Made by a program: the position numbers and the translations under genes. Positions 41,797-52,802 of a DNA stretch of 64,000 nt are shown piece after piece. Within the stretch, counting starts at the first letter, position 1, and each line of letters starts with the position of its first letter. The stretch covers positions 1,922,001 to 1,986,000 of the forward strand of contig NC_013947.1 of assembly GCF_000024545.1 (NCBI RefSeq), given 5' to 3'. The DNA comes from Stackebrandtia nassauensis DSM 44728 (lineage in GTDB: Bacteria > Actinomycetota > Actinomycetes > Mycobacteriales > Micromonosporaceae). Under the pieces are notes generated by a model that had not been told where the DNA came from, made no database searches, and saw only the letters and a program-made list of their open reading frames with translations.

Positions 41797-42218
41797 AGGA
41801 GGAACTGGTCGAGGGTTTCGTCGAGGCGGGCGATGGAGGGGACGTGGACCTTGACGAACAGGCAGTCCTCGCCGGTGATGCGGTGGCATTCGGTTACCTG
41901 GGGCATCTTCTGGACGGCTTCGATGAGTTTGGGGAGTTGCGCGGGGCCGGGTTTGATGCGGACCAGGGCGGTGACGGGCATGCCCAGGGCGGCGGGGTCG
42001 ACGTCCATGTGGAAGCCGACGATGATGCCGGTGCGTTGCATGCGCTGGACGCGTTCGGTGACCGCCGGGGCGGACATGGAGACCTGTTTGGCCAGTTGGG
42101 TCATGGAGATGCGGGGGTCCGCGTGCAGGGCCGCCAGCAGGCGCAGATTGACGGGGTCCAGGAGGGCATCGCGTTCACCGAAGGTGTTGTTGAGTTTTTT
42201 CTTTGATATTCCAGGCAA
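41721..42218 (-). CDS. Lrp/AsnC family transcriptional regulator
   Basis: The 165-residue protein has an N-terminal helix-turn-helix (DPRISMTQLAKQVSMSAPAVTERVQRM) and the RAM ligand-binding domain (VTALVRIKPGPAQLPKLIEAV, VTECHRITGEDCLFVKVHVPS). It starts with TTG at 42218. It is divergent from an EamA exporter gene 63 bp away, so it probably controls that gene in answer to an amino acid. The AT-richer gap (TTTGATATTCCAGGCAATTTG) may hold its sites. Confidence 0.87.
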   Translation of the reverse strand: MPGISKKKLNNTFGERDALLDPVNLRLLAALHADPRISMTQLAKQVSMSAPAVTERVQRMQRTGIIVGFHMDVDPAALGMPVTALVRIKPGPAQLPKLIEAVQKMPQVTECHRITGEDCLFVKVHVPSIARLDETLDQFLLYGQTTTSIIQSTPVPPRPLPVTHD

Positions 42219-42280
42219 TTTGAGTCAACGCCCTTCGATTGGCTATTTGGTTTGGTGGCTCTTGCTTGGAAGATACCCGC

Positions 42281-43153
42281 ATGGGACTAGGTGTTGAGGC
42301 GGCGACGCGAAACTGGACCGATCGGGTGCCGGTGCCCGCGTTCTTGGGGGCCAGCGCGTTCTTTCACTATTTTGGGCCGTCCATAGCGGTGCTGTTGTTC
42401 GCCTTTGTGGATGTCATGGGGGTGGCGTGGCTGCGGATCGCCAGTGCGGCCGTGGTTTTGGCGGTGTGGCGGCGGCCTTGGCGGTTGGTGCGGGTGTTGG
42501 GTGCCCGGCAGTGGGTGGGGCTGGTCGGGTTGGGGGTCGTGTTGGCCGCTATGAATTCGACGTTCTATCTGGCGATTGAGCGATTGCCGTTGTCGACGGT
42601 GGGGGCGATTGAGTTCCTGGGGGTCATCGGTGTGGCGGCGTTTGGGGTACGGGATCGGCGCAATCTGGCGGCGTTGGTGTTGGCCGTCGGGGGTGTGGCC
42701 GCTTTGGTGGAGGTGCGGGTTGTGGACGCGCCGTTGGGGTTTGGGTTCGCGTTCGCCAATTGTGTGTTGTTCGTGGGGTATGTGGTTGTGGGGCATCGGG
42801 TGGCGAACGCGGGTGGGATCGGGGTGGCGGATCGCTTGGCGGTCGCGATGGTGGTGGCGGCCGTGGTGGCCACTCCGTTCGGGGTGGGGGAGGCGGTTCC
42901 GGCGTTGCTGGATCCGGGGTTGTTGGGTGCGGGGGTGGCGGCGGGGGTGTGTTCGTCGGTGATCCCGTATCTGTGCGATCAGGTCGTGATGGCCCGGGTG
43001 AGTCGGCCGAGTTTCGCGACGATGTTGTGCCTGCTTCCGGCCAGCGCCACGGTGGTGGGGCTTGTGGTCTTGGTGCAGTGGCCGAGTGTGGTGGAACTGT
43101 TGGGGGTCGGGTTGGTGGTCGTGGGGGTCGCGTTGCATCGTCCGGGGTCGTGA
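42281..43153 (+). CDS. EamA/DMT family exporter (RhtA-like)
   Basis: The 290-residue protein has ten membrane helices in two EamA halves, with FLGASAFFHYFGPSIAVLLF near the start and ASATVVGLVVLVQWPSVVELLGVGLVVVG at the end. RhtA-type members export threonine and homoserine. It faces an Lrp-type regulator. Codon use differs from the neighbours: TTG, GGG and GTG are frequent and C-ending codons rarer, giving a G-rich sense strand. Confidence 0.85.
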   Translation: MGLGVEAATRNWTDRVPVPAFLGASAFFHYFGPSIAVLLFAFVDVMGVAWLRIASAAVVLAVWRRPWRLVRVLGARQWVGLVGLGVVLAAMNSTFYLAIERLPLSTVGAIEFLGVIGVAAFGVRDRRNLAALVLAVGGVAALVEVRVVDAPLGFGFAFANCVLFVGYVVVGHRVANAGGIGVADRLAVAMVVAAVVATPFGVGEAVPALLDPGLLGAGVAAGVCSSVIPYLCDQVVMARVSRPSFATMLCLLPASATVVGLVVLVQWPSVVELLGVGLVVVGVALHRPGS

Positions 43154-43213
43154 CGGGCGCGGCGGTGGCAGTAATATGCGGTCCCACCTTGCCGGAGAGA
43201 TAGTCGGGAGCCG

Positions 43214-45979
43214 ATGGAGTTTCGAGTCCTGGGTGCCGTCGAGGCGGTCGCCGACGGGGTGACCGTCGATATTGGACCTGCTTCTCGGCGTGCGGTGTTG
43301 GCGATTCTGCTGGTCGAGGTGGGCCGGGTGGTTTCGGTGGAGCAGCTGATCGACCGGCTGTGGCGGGACGCGCCGCCCCGCGGGGCCCGGGACAGTCTGT
43401 ACAGCTACCTGTCGCGGTTGCGGTCCGGCTTGGGGGACGGGCTGATCCGGCGGCGCTCGGGCGGGTATGTGGTGACGGTCGATCCGGTGAGCGTGGACCT
43501 GCATCGGTTTCGGAAACTGGTGGGGGAGGCTCGACGGTCTACTGGGGATGATGAATCGGCGGAGCTGTTCGAAGCGGCCTTGCGACTGTGGCGCGGGGAG
43601 GCGTTCGAAGGGCTGGACGTGCCGTGGCTGCATCGGGTCGCCGACGGGCTCGCCGCGGAGCGGTTCGCGGCGGAGCTGGATCGCAATGACGTGCAGTTGC
43701 GGCGCGGATGGCACGGGAGTCTGTTGCCGCAGCTGGAGGAGCGGGTGGCGTCGCATCCGTTGGACGAGCGGCTGGCGGGGCAGCTCATGCTGGCGCGGTA
43801 CCGGTCGGGGCGGCAGGCCGAGGCGTTGGAGTACTTCCACGCGTTGCGGCATCGCTTGGTGCGGGAACTGGGCAGTGAGCCCGGGCCCGAGCTGGAGCGG
43901 TTGCATCAGCGGATCCTGAAATCCGAGTCGAGTCTGGACGTTCGGCGGGACGGTGACGGGGCGAGTGTCGCGGTGCCGCGGCAGCTGCCCGCGCCGCGTC
44001 GGGGTTTCGTGGGGCGAACGGCGGAGATGGCGGCGCTGGACAGGGCCAGCGACGACGGCCAGACCTTGTGGGTGGTGGCGGGACCCGGCGGGATCGGGAA
44101 GACCTGGCTGGCCGTCCAATGGGGGCACGAGCGGCGGGAACGGTTTCCGGACGGCCAGTTGCACGTGAACCTGCGTGGGTTCGATCCGGCCGAGGCGCCG
44201 TTGGATCCGGAGTTGGCGATTCGGGGCTTGCTGGTCGCGCTGGGGGTGGAGTCGCAGGCGATGCCGCCGGGCTTGGAGGCCAAGTCGGCGTTGTACCGGA
44301 GTTTGCTGGCGGGCAAGCGGATGCTCGTCGTCCTGGACAACGCCCGGGACACGCAGCAGGTGCTGCCGCTGTTGCCCGGCGGGACCTCGGGTACGACGAT
44401 CGTGACAAGCCGGGCGGACCTGCCCGCTTTGGTGACGACGCATGAGGCGCTGCACGTGGGATTGCGGCCGTTGGACGATCCGGACGCGTACCGGACCTTG
44501 GCCAAGCGGATGGGGACGGAGCGGATCGACGCTGAGCCGGAGGCGGTGGCGGAGCTTGTCGCGCATTGTGCGGGGTTGCCGTTGGCGTTGGGGATCCTGG
44601 GGGTTCGCGCGGCGATCGATCCGGAGTTGTCATTGGCGGTGTTGGCCAGGCAGCTGCGGGAGGCGCGACTGGATACTTTGGATTCGGGGGAGTTGTCGGC
44701 CAGTGTGCGGGTGGTTTTCGACAGCTCGATGAGCGTGCTGAGTTCGGATGCGGGGGTGTTGTTGTGTTTGCTGGGGATCGCGCCGGGGGATGATGTCGCG
44801 GTGGCCGCTGCGGCGAGCTTGGCGGGTATCGGGCTGTCGCGGGCCGGGGAACTGTTGCGGGAGCTGGAGATCGCGCATTTGGTCGACGAGACTGTTCCGG
44901 GGCGGTTTCGGTTGCATGATCTGACTAAGACGTATGCGGGTGAGCGGGCGGCGGAGCTGGTGCCGGAAGCCGATCGTGTTGAGGCGTTGGGGCGGTTGGT
45001 GGACCACTACCTGCACGCCGCGTTCGCGAGCGAGCGGCTGCTCAACCCGGGACGGCCCGTCCTGGAACTCGATGAGATGCGCGGCGGGGCTGTCGTGACG
45101 GACCCGGAAACCGCTTCGGAGGCGCGGGGCTGGTTCGACGACGAACTGTCCAATGTGATCGCGATTCAGCGGTACGCGGCCGACAGCGGCTGGGACGTCC
45201 CGGGATGGAAACTCGCCTGGACGATGGACACCTATCTGTACTCACGCGGGTTGGGACAGCTGTGGTCGCAGAGCTGGCGCGTCGCGCTGGAATGCGCGGA
45301 GCACAGCGGCGATGCGGCGGTGACGATCGTGTGCCATCGTCGGCTTGGCAGTGTGTACTCCTTCGAGCGACGTGACGCCGACTCGATCCACCATCTTCGG
45401 CAAGCTTTGGTCCTGGGGGAGTCGAGCGGGGATCTGATCGAGCAAGGTCACGCCCACAACAACCTGGCCCTCACCTACAGCCGATTGTCCGAATTCGCCA
45501 AGGTGGTCGAGCACGCCGAACGCGCGGTCGTGCTGTACCGCGAGGCCGAATACCCGGCGTCGGAGATCTCCGCGCTGAACATCCTGGGCTGGGCCCTGTT
45601 GAAGCTCAACGACTTCGGCCGCGCCAGGGCTTACGTGGAAACGGCGCTGGAGACCTGTCACCGGAGCGGTGAACGCATGTTGCTGGGACGCGTCCACTCG
45701 ACCCTCGCGGAGGTCTCGCAAGCGGAAGGCGACCTCGAAGCTGCGCTGCGGCAATGCCGTCTGGCGATTTCGCTCTACGCCGACAAGGACAATGCCGAGC
45801 TGATCGAGGTTCTCGAATTCACGGGTGACGTGTTGCGTGACCTGGGACAGCTTCGCGAAGCGCGGGAAGAGTGGCTTCGGGCCCGTGACCTGGCTAGCTC
45901 GCTGGGCCAGGACAGTCAGGCCGAATCCATCGAAGCCAAACTGGCCTCACTCCCCACCGCGACTACCACCCCGGGCTAA
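43214..45979 (+). CDS. SARP family regulator with NB-ARC and TPR domains (AfsR-like)
   Basis: The 921-residue regulator has an OmpR-like DNA-binding domain (about 1-95), a BTAD domain (about 97-240), an NB-ARC ATPase with P-loop VAGPGGIGKTWLAVQWGHER near 289-305 and VVLDNARDTQQVLPLLPGG, and C-terminal TPR repeats (from about 640). Such proteins switch on secondary-metabolite genes, but no biosynthetic cluster lies here. Codons are TTG/GGG-rich up to about base 45000 (residue 595) and then change to the normal C-ending style, hinting at a joined origin. Confidence 0.9.
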   Translation: MEFRVLGAVEAVADGVTVDIGPASRRAVLAILLVEVGRVVSVEQLIDRLWRDAPPRGARDSLYSYLSRLRSGLGDGLIRRRSGGYVVTVDPVSVDLHRFRKLVGEARRSTGDDESAELFEAALRLWRGEAFEGLDVPWLHRVADGLAAERFAAELDRNDVQLRRGWHGSLLPQLEERVASHPLDERLAGQLMLARYRSGRQAEALEYFHALRHRLVRELGSEPGPELERLHQRILKSESSLDVRRDGDGASVAVPRQLPAPRRGFVGRTAEMAALDRASDDGQTLWVVAGPGGIGKTWLAVQWGHERRERFPDGQLHVNLRGFDPAEAPLDPELAIRGLLVALGVESQAMPPGLEAKSALYRSLLAGKRMLVVLDNARDTQQVLPLLPGGTSGTTIVTSRADLPALVTTHEALHVGLRPLDDPDAYRTLAKRMGTERIDAEPEAVAELVAHCAGLPLALGILGVRAAIDPELSLAVLARQLREARLDTLDSGELSASVRVVFDSSMSVLSSDAGVLLCLLGIAPGDDVAVAAAASLAGIGLSRAGELLRELEIAHLVDETVPGRFRLHDLTKTYAGERAAELVPEADRVEALGRLVDHYLHAAFASERLLNPGRPVLELDEMRGGAVVTDPETASEARGWFDDELSNVIAIQRYAADSGWDVPGWKLAWTMDTYLYSRGLGQLWSQSWRVALECAEHSGDAAVTIVCHRRLGSVYSFERRDADSIHHLRQALVLGESSGDLIEQGHAHNNLALTYSRLSEFAKVVEHAERAVVLYREAEYPASEISALNILGWALLKLNDFGRARAYVETALETCHRSGERMLLGRVHSTLAEVSQAEGDLEAALRQCRLAISLYADKDNAELIEVLEFTGDVLRDLGQLREAREEWLRARDLASSLGQDSQAESIEAKLASLPTATTTPG

Positions 45980-46064
45980 CGCCACCACGTCTGACAAGGT
46001 TTCGACAAGATCGCCGTGGAACTCTTCACCCCGTCGGCTCATTGACGGTGGAGGAGAGGCGCCC

Positions 46065-47519
46065 ATGATGACCGCTGAGGTCGATCTGCCGGACCCGGAC
46101 GAGTCGCTTGACTCAGCGGAACGGTTGCGGCGCAGGATCGCCGCGGAGTTCGAGGAGTGGCCCGGCGAACTCGCGTGGCAGTACTTCGTCGCGCGGGTTG
46201 AGGAACCCGAGGACGATCTGGTTGCGGAGTGGGACCGGCACGTCGAGCTGTACGAGAAGCACCGCAAGTACGCCCTTGTTGATTGGCAGGAGGCGTCCTG
46301 GGAACTCGACCGGCGGTTGGCGACGTTGAGCTATCAGGACGTTTCGCGATCCGTTGAGCAGGAAGCGGAGCAGTGGCTGCCCGCGACCGCCGCCCGCGAC
46401 GAGTTCTCGGCGCGCTATCCGGACCTGAACTGGGTGGAGGCCGAGGTGCGTCGGGATGCCGCCCGGGTGGCCGCTGAGGATCGGGACTATCGCGTCTGGG
46501 CGGAGGCGGTGTGGCCGGAAGCCGAGCGGGCCCGGGATCGGGAGGTGGCGCTGGCGCGGGTGGATGACAGCCGAGGCGAGGTCGCGGCCCGGTTCGGGCG
46601 CGAGTGGGGGATGGAACTGCCCGAGTCGATCTTCCGGTTCCAGGCGTTTCTGCACAGCCTGCCGTCGGTGGGGCACGACGCGCTGGAACAGCTGGAGCTG
46701 ATGCCGTACGGGATCATGAGCCTCGTCGAGGATCCCGCGTGGCAGCCGAAGGACGGCGGTGATCCCCGGATGTACCTGCGGGCGTATCGGGATCCGCCGG
46801 AGTTCGTGCCGTTCATGCACGGCGGCAGCGATGGACTCCATTTCGGACTGTGGTTCGACGATGGTGTCCACTGCGATGGGACGGGCGCGTACTACAACAA
46901 CGACGGTGGTGGGGTGGGGTTGCCGTGGGGAACGCCGTTGCTTCAGGTTCGCGGAATCCTGGAGTCGCGGTGGCGGCTTCTCGACAGCCGCCTGATGCGG
47001 TCGGACTGGCCTGATCCGGCTCTGCTCGAAAGGCGGCATCGGTTGCGGCTGTTGCGGGAGGCGGTCCTGGCGTTCGAGACGGCCGAGTATCCGCAAGAAG
47101 GCGAGGATTACTTCGACGCCAGCAAGGAGTCCGATCTGTTCGAGGGCCGCCCCGAGCGGGTCGAGACGCTGGATGAAGCCGGTGTTCGCGTCGAGGTCGA
47201 TACCGCGATCGTGCGGGGACGGCAGAAACCCGGGTCGGACTATGAGTGGGCCACATCGCTCCACAATGAGCTGACCGGGGATCCCGCGGCCCGCGATGCC
47301 CATGTCGCGCTCGCTCGGCAGCGGTGCGAGGCCGGGAATCCGGGCGACGCCTTGGCGTTGGGGCGGGATCTGCACTGGTGCAGCGGTGGGGACGCCGCAC
47401 TGGAGGATCTGGCGGTCGAGTTGTTGACCATGGCGTATCGGGCGTTGGGACGCGACAATCTGGCCGAGATCGCCGCCGCCCATCACGAGTGGCGGGTCGG
47501 GTTGCGGGACGGTGGGTGA
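46065..47519 (+). CDS. unrecognised 484-residue soluble protein
   Basis: The protein has a helical, acidic first 200 residues full of Trp, Arg and Glu (EWPGELAWQYFVARVEEPEDD) and a central block FVPFMHGGSDGLHFGLWFDDGVHCDGTGAYYNNDGG (about 245-285) that recalls SMI1/KNR4 (SUKH) type proteins, some of which are immunity proteins. The last 150 residues are TPR-like. ATG 46065 lies after GGAGGAGAGG; 46068 is also possible. The SUKH likeness is weak. It lies 85 bp after the SARP gene and may be co-transcribed. Confidence 0.55.
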   Translation: MMTAEVDLPDPDESLDSAERLRRRIAAEFEEWPGELAWQYFVARVEEPEDDLVAEWDRHVELYEKHRKYALVDWQEASWELDRRLATLSYQDVSRSVEQEAEQWLPATAARDEFSARYPDLNWVEAEVRRDAARVAAEDRDYRVWAEAVWPEAERARDREVALARVDDSRGEVAARFGREWGMELPESIFRFQAFLHSLPSVGHDALEQLELMPYGIMSLVEDPAWQPKDGGDPRMYLRAYRDPPEFVPFMHGGSDGLHFGLWFDDGVHCDGTGAYYNNDGGGVGLPWGTPLLQVRGILESRWRLLDSRLMRSDWPDPALLERRHRLRLLREAVLAFETAEYPQEGEDYFDASKESDLFEGRPERVETLDEAGVRVEVDTAIVRGRQKPGSDYEWATSLHNELTGDPAARDAHVALARQRCEAGNPGDALALGRDLHWCSGGDAALEDLAVELLTMAYRALGRDNLAEIAAAHHEWRVGLRDGG

Positions 47520-47528
47520 ACGGGGTGG

Positions 47529-48422
47529 TCAGCCGGTGGTTTCGCGCACCGCCGCGAGCAGGTGCCGGATCGCCGGGGTGGCGGGGCCGGGCCTGGTGAC
47601 GAGGTTGACGTCGGTGGTCACATCGGACAGTCGGTGCAGTGTCACGCCGGGGACCGCCGGTGGTTTGTCCAGCGGGTAGAAGACCGTCCAGGACGGTTCG
47701 CCGCCCGCGATGTCGTGCAGCGTCTCCAGCAGTGTCGTGAACGCCGGGCCCGGGACGGGGTCGAAGCCGCCGCGTCGGCAGGCGTCGAGGATCAGGTCGT
47801 GGAAGGCGGGGTTGTTCTGTCTGGGCGCCATGCGAAGCGGCAGCGCGGACAGATCGGTCAGCCGGACGGAGTCGCGTGTGGGAGGTATGACGTCGGTGGG
47901 AGCCGCGACGTAGAGCGGGTCGGTCCACAGCGGGGTGAACTCCAGCCCGGGGGCGCTGTCCTGTACCCGCACGACGGCGGCGTCGAGGGTGCCTTCGCGC
48001 ACCCCGGACAGCCGTTCGTCGAGTGTGGTGCGGTGGGTCTCGACGCGCGGTCCGGACCCGGCGGAGGTCGCGGCGGCAACGACCCGGTAGGTCCCGGCGT
48101 CGTAGGCGCGGCCGATGCCCAGCCGCAGCAGGCCGCTGTCACCGGCGGCCAGGTCGGCGGCCAGACGGCGGGTGCGTTCGACGGCCGCCAGTACCGCGCG
48201 GGCCTCGGGTAGGAGCCGTCGACCGGCGTCGGTGAGGCGGACGTGCCGGGTGGAGCGGTCGAACAGCCGGACGCCGAGTTCGCGCTCCAGCCTGCGGATC
48301 TGCTGGCTCACCGCCGCTTGGACGATGTGGAGGCTGGTCGCGGCCCGGCCGAAGCCGCCGGTGTCGGCCACGGCGGTGAAGTACTCGAGTTGCCGGATTT
48401 CCACGCCCGCTCCATTCATCAC
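47529..48422 (-). CDS. LysR family transcriptional regulator
   Basis: The 297-residue protein has the LysR HTH ([44 protein letters not shown]) and an inducer-binding domain with [27 protein letters not shown] 48422 or ATG 48419 is the start. It is divergent from a cupin gene 100 bp away, which it probably controls. A 15-bp palindrome covers its own start codon. Confidence 0.87.
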   Translation of the reverse strand: MMNGAGVEIRQLEYFTAVADTGGFGRAATSLHIVQAAVSQQIRRLERELGVRLFDRSTRHVRLTDAGRRLLPEARAVLAAVERTRRLAADLAAGDSGLLRLGIGRAYDAGTYRVVAAATSAGSGPRVETHRTTLDERLSGVREGTLDAAVVRVQDSAPGLEFTPLWTDPLYVAAPTDVIPPTRDSVRLTDLSALPLRMAPRQNNPAFHDLILDACRRGGFDPVPGPAFTTLLETLHDIAGGEPSWTVFYPLDKPPAVPGVTLHRLSDVTTDVNLVTRPGPATPAIRHLLAAVRETTG

Positions 48423-48432
48423 GATTCGTGAT
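48418..48432. promoter_or_regulatory. LysR-type operator over the regulator's own start
   Basis: ATCACGA-T-TCGTGAT is a perfect inverted repeat with a one-base centre and contains T-N11-A (T48419, A48431), the core LysR pattern. It overlaps the LysR start codon and lies about 90 bp before the cupin gene. Confidence 0.5.
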
Positions 48433-48521
48433 CACTGTGGGAGTGAACCGCTTCTTGGCGGGCGGTTGTTCCCGGGCTGAGATGGGTGGCGTCAGAACGA
48501 AACGCATCGAAGGAGGACGTC

Positions 48522-48998
48522 ATGTCGAGGAAACCAGTGGTCGTGAACATCGCCGACGCCGAGGTGCTGGAAGGGGGCAACCCCATGAACCTGCTGGCCG
48601 ACGCCGACGTCAGCGACGGTGCCTTCAGCATCAGTTCCGGCACCATCACGGCGGGCGCCGACAACGCCCGGCCGCACTTTCACCGGCGCTCCTGGGAGGT
48701 GTTCTGCGTCGTGGACGGGACGCTGGAGCTGCTGCTGGACGACGAGATAGTGAGGGTGGAGGCGGGTGGGATCGCGGCGGTGCCGCCCGGCGTGACGCAC
48801 GCTTTCGGGGCCACGCCACAGGCGGACGTGTCGGCGCTGGTGTTCATCACGCCGGGCGTGCGGCGGTTCGACTACTTCCGGCTGCTGCCCGCGATCCTGC
48901 GCGGCGAGATCCCGAAGGCCGAGCTCGATGACATGCATCACCGTTTCGATGTTCACTTCGTCGACAGCACGCTGTGGGATGCTCATCGCGGACGGTGA
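48522..48998 (+). CDS. cupin domain protein
   Basis: The 158-residue protein has the two cupin motifs: HFHRRSWEVFCVVDGTLELLLDDE and PPGVTHAFGATPQADVSALVF, with the metal-binding His and Glu. Quercetinase-like and other single-cupin enzymes share this form; substrate unknown. ATG 48522 is preceded by AAGGAGGACG. It is divergent from, and probably controlled by, the LysR regulator. Confidence 0.78.
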   Translation: MSRKPVVVNIADAEVLEGGNPMNLLADADVSDGAFSISSGTITAGADNARPHFHRRSWEVFCVVDGTLELLLDDEIVRVEAGGIAAVPPGVTHAFGATPQADVSALVFITPGVRRFDYFRLLPAILRGEIPKAELDDMHHRFDVHFVDSTLWDAHRGR

Positions 48999-49023
48999 TC
49001 GGTGTGGTCTCGAGAACCTAGTC

Positions 49024-49052
49024 TTGACTGATTCCAGAAAAGGTGGTTTATT
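49024..49052 (+). promoter_or_regulatory. promoter of furA-katG, probably leaderless
   Basis: TTGACT (49024-49029) and TTTATT (49047-49052) are 17 bp apart, and the GTG of furA is 6 nt after the -10 box, so transcription would start at the first codon. This AT-rich stretch is also where FurA is expected to bind in other actinobacteria. Confidence 0.5.
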
Positions 49053-49058
49053 GGGGTT

Positions 49059-49478
49059 GTGGACTCAGAGCAACTACTCCGTCAGAACGGGCTGCGAGTC
49101 ACCAGACAGCGGTTGGCGGTGCTTGCGGTGCTCGGCGAGGGGGGACACCCCACCGTCGACGAGATCGTGCAGCGCGCCCGGAAACGGGTCGGCTCTTTGT
49201 CCACTCAGGCGGTTTACAACGTGTTGACCATGCTTGACGACGCCGGGCTGGCGCGACGTATCGAACCGGCCGGCAGCAACGCCCGCTTCGAGGCACGCGT
49301 GGGTGACAACCACCATCACCTCGTGTGCCGCGACTGCGGGCAGGTCGAGGACGTCGACTGTGCGGTCGGTGAGGTGCCCTGTCTGGCCGCCGCCGACTCA
49401 CACGGGTTCGTCATTGACGAGGCCGAGGTCATCTACTGGGGTCGGTGCCCCAGATGCGCGGCCGCGCTTAGTTCCTGA
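49059..49478 (+). CDS. furA: Fur family regulator FurA
   Basis: The 139-residue protein has the Fur winged helix (LRVTRQRLAVLAVLGEGGHPTVDEIV) and the metal-binding dimer domain with FEARVGDNHHHLVCRDCGQVEDVDC and CPRC. It lies 36 bp before katG, the same order as in mycobacteria and streptomycetes, where FurA represses katG and itself and is released by peroxide. Confidence 0.93.
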   Translation: MDSEQLLRQNGLRVTRQRLAVLAVLGEGGHPTVDEIVQRARKRVGSLSTQAVYNVLTMLDDAGLARRIEPAGSNARFEARVGDNHHHLVCRDCGQVEDVDCAVGEVPCLAAADSHGFVIDEAEVIYWGRCPRCAAALSS

Positions 49479-51740
<2,262 letters not shown>

Positions 51741-51750
51741 TAGCCCACCT

Positions 51751-51779
51751 CGGGGGCGGCCGGACTCCGGCCGCCCCCG
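51751..51779. terminator. terminator after katG
   Basis: A perfect 13-bp stem (51751-51763 with 51767-51779) with the 3-nt loop ACT starts 10 bp after the katG stop. Confidence 0.75.
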
Positions 51780-51857
51780 ACGTGTGCCCGCGATTGCCCA
51801 CAACCGTTTGCGGGTAACGCCATTGGCGAGGTACGCCAGTGGATGGAGGGGACTGCC

Positions 51858-52658
51858 ATGACGGAACCCAACGGGCGGTTGGTGAAGCGCGTTCTCCGCG
51901 ATCGTGACGGCATCTGGCGGCAGATCGCCGAGGACCGGGGGCTGCGGACCCTGTCGGGGCGGATGCTGTTCAGTTCGACCGTCTCCTTTGTCGCCTACGG
52001 TGCCGTTCTGGGCGCCTCGAACGGTGTGCCGCAGGCGATCTCCTCGGCGGTGAAGCTGCCGCTGCTGTTCCTGGGGACGATGTTCATCTGCCTGCCGACG
52101 CTGTACCTGTTCAACCTGATCCGGGGTGTGCGGCTGTCGTTCCGGCAGGCACAGGCGCTGGTGATCACCGCCATCACGGCGATCGCGATGCTGTCGCTGG
52201 CGTTCCTGCCGATCGTGCTGTTCTTCCTCGTCGTGGCCCCGGACTACGAGTTCTACAAGATGCTCAACGTGATCATCCTGACCGTCGCCACCCTCGTGGG
52301 ACTGCGATTCCTGGTCAGCGGCATGCGAAAGCTGAACATGATCGCCAAGGAGCGGGCGGCGGAAGCGGCGACGGTGGGCGCAAGCTCGGTCGCCGAGTCG
52401 GGTATGGACGCTGACGGGACCGAGATCGCGCCGGTACGGGGCAGTCCGGTGTACCTGCGCGGCAAACCCGCGCCCCGCACCGGGAGTGTCAGCTTGCTGT
52501 ACGCGTGGATCGTCGTGTTCGCTTTCGTCGGCACCCAGCTGGCCTGGACGCTGCGGCCGTTCATCGGCAATCCGGCCGAGCCGTTCCAGGTGTTCCGGAC
52601 CTACGAGGGGAACATCTATGTGGACATCTTCCGAACCATCGGGCAACTGTTCGGTTGA
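51858..52658 (+). CDS. multi-TM protein of unknown function, paralogue 1
   Basis: The 266-residue protein starts with RVLRDRDGIWRQIAEDRGL, then about five membrane helices with AISSAVKLPLLFLGTMFICLPTLYLFNLI in the middle, a poorly conserved outer loop, and a last helix IVVFAFVGTQLAWTLRPF followed by FRTYEGNIYVDIFRTIGQL. The next gene is a clear paralogue. I recall similar proteins carrying the misleading label actin-binding WH2; function is unknown. ATG 51858 follows GGAGGGG. Confidence 0.7.
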   Translation: MTEPNGRLVKRVLRDRDGIWRQIAEDRGLRTLSGRMLFSSTVSFVAYGAVLGASNGVPQAISSAVKLPLLFLGTMFICLPTLYLFNLIRGVRLSFRQAQALVITAITAIAMLSLAFLPIVLFFLVVAPDYEFYKMLNVIILTVATLVGLRFLVSGMRKLNMIAKERAAEAATVGASSVAESGMDADGTEIAPVRGSPVYLRGKPAPRTGSVSLLYAWIVVFAFVGTQLAWTLRPFIGNPAEPFQVFRTYEGNIYVDIFRTIGQLFG

Positions 52659-52802
52659 GGCACGTGGGTAATCGCTCGCCCACTACCACTGTGGCCAAAC
52701 GCGCCAGCGAAATACTTCCCTCCATCAATATCCAGTAGGTAGATTCTCCGGTTCACGCCACGGCGCGTGAGACGAAACCGGCTACTGATGGAGTGAAAGC
52801 AC

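Noticed and set aside
42287-44566. Open reading frame of 759 codons opposite EamA and SARP
   Set aside because: Pro/Arg/His/Gln-rich with no recognisable domain; a by-product of the G-rich sense strand of two real genes.
40046-48500. Genomic island inserted at the 3' end of ssrA
   Set aside because: ssrA is a common integration site and the codon style changes nearby, but there is no integrase, no direct repeat of the ssrA end that I could find, and clpS-DUF2017 next to it is core actinobacterial.
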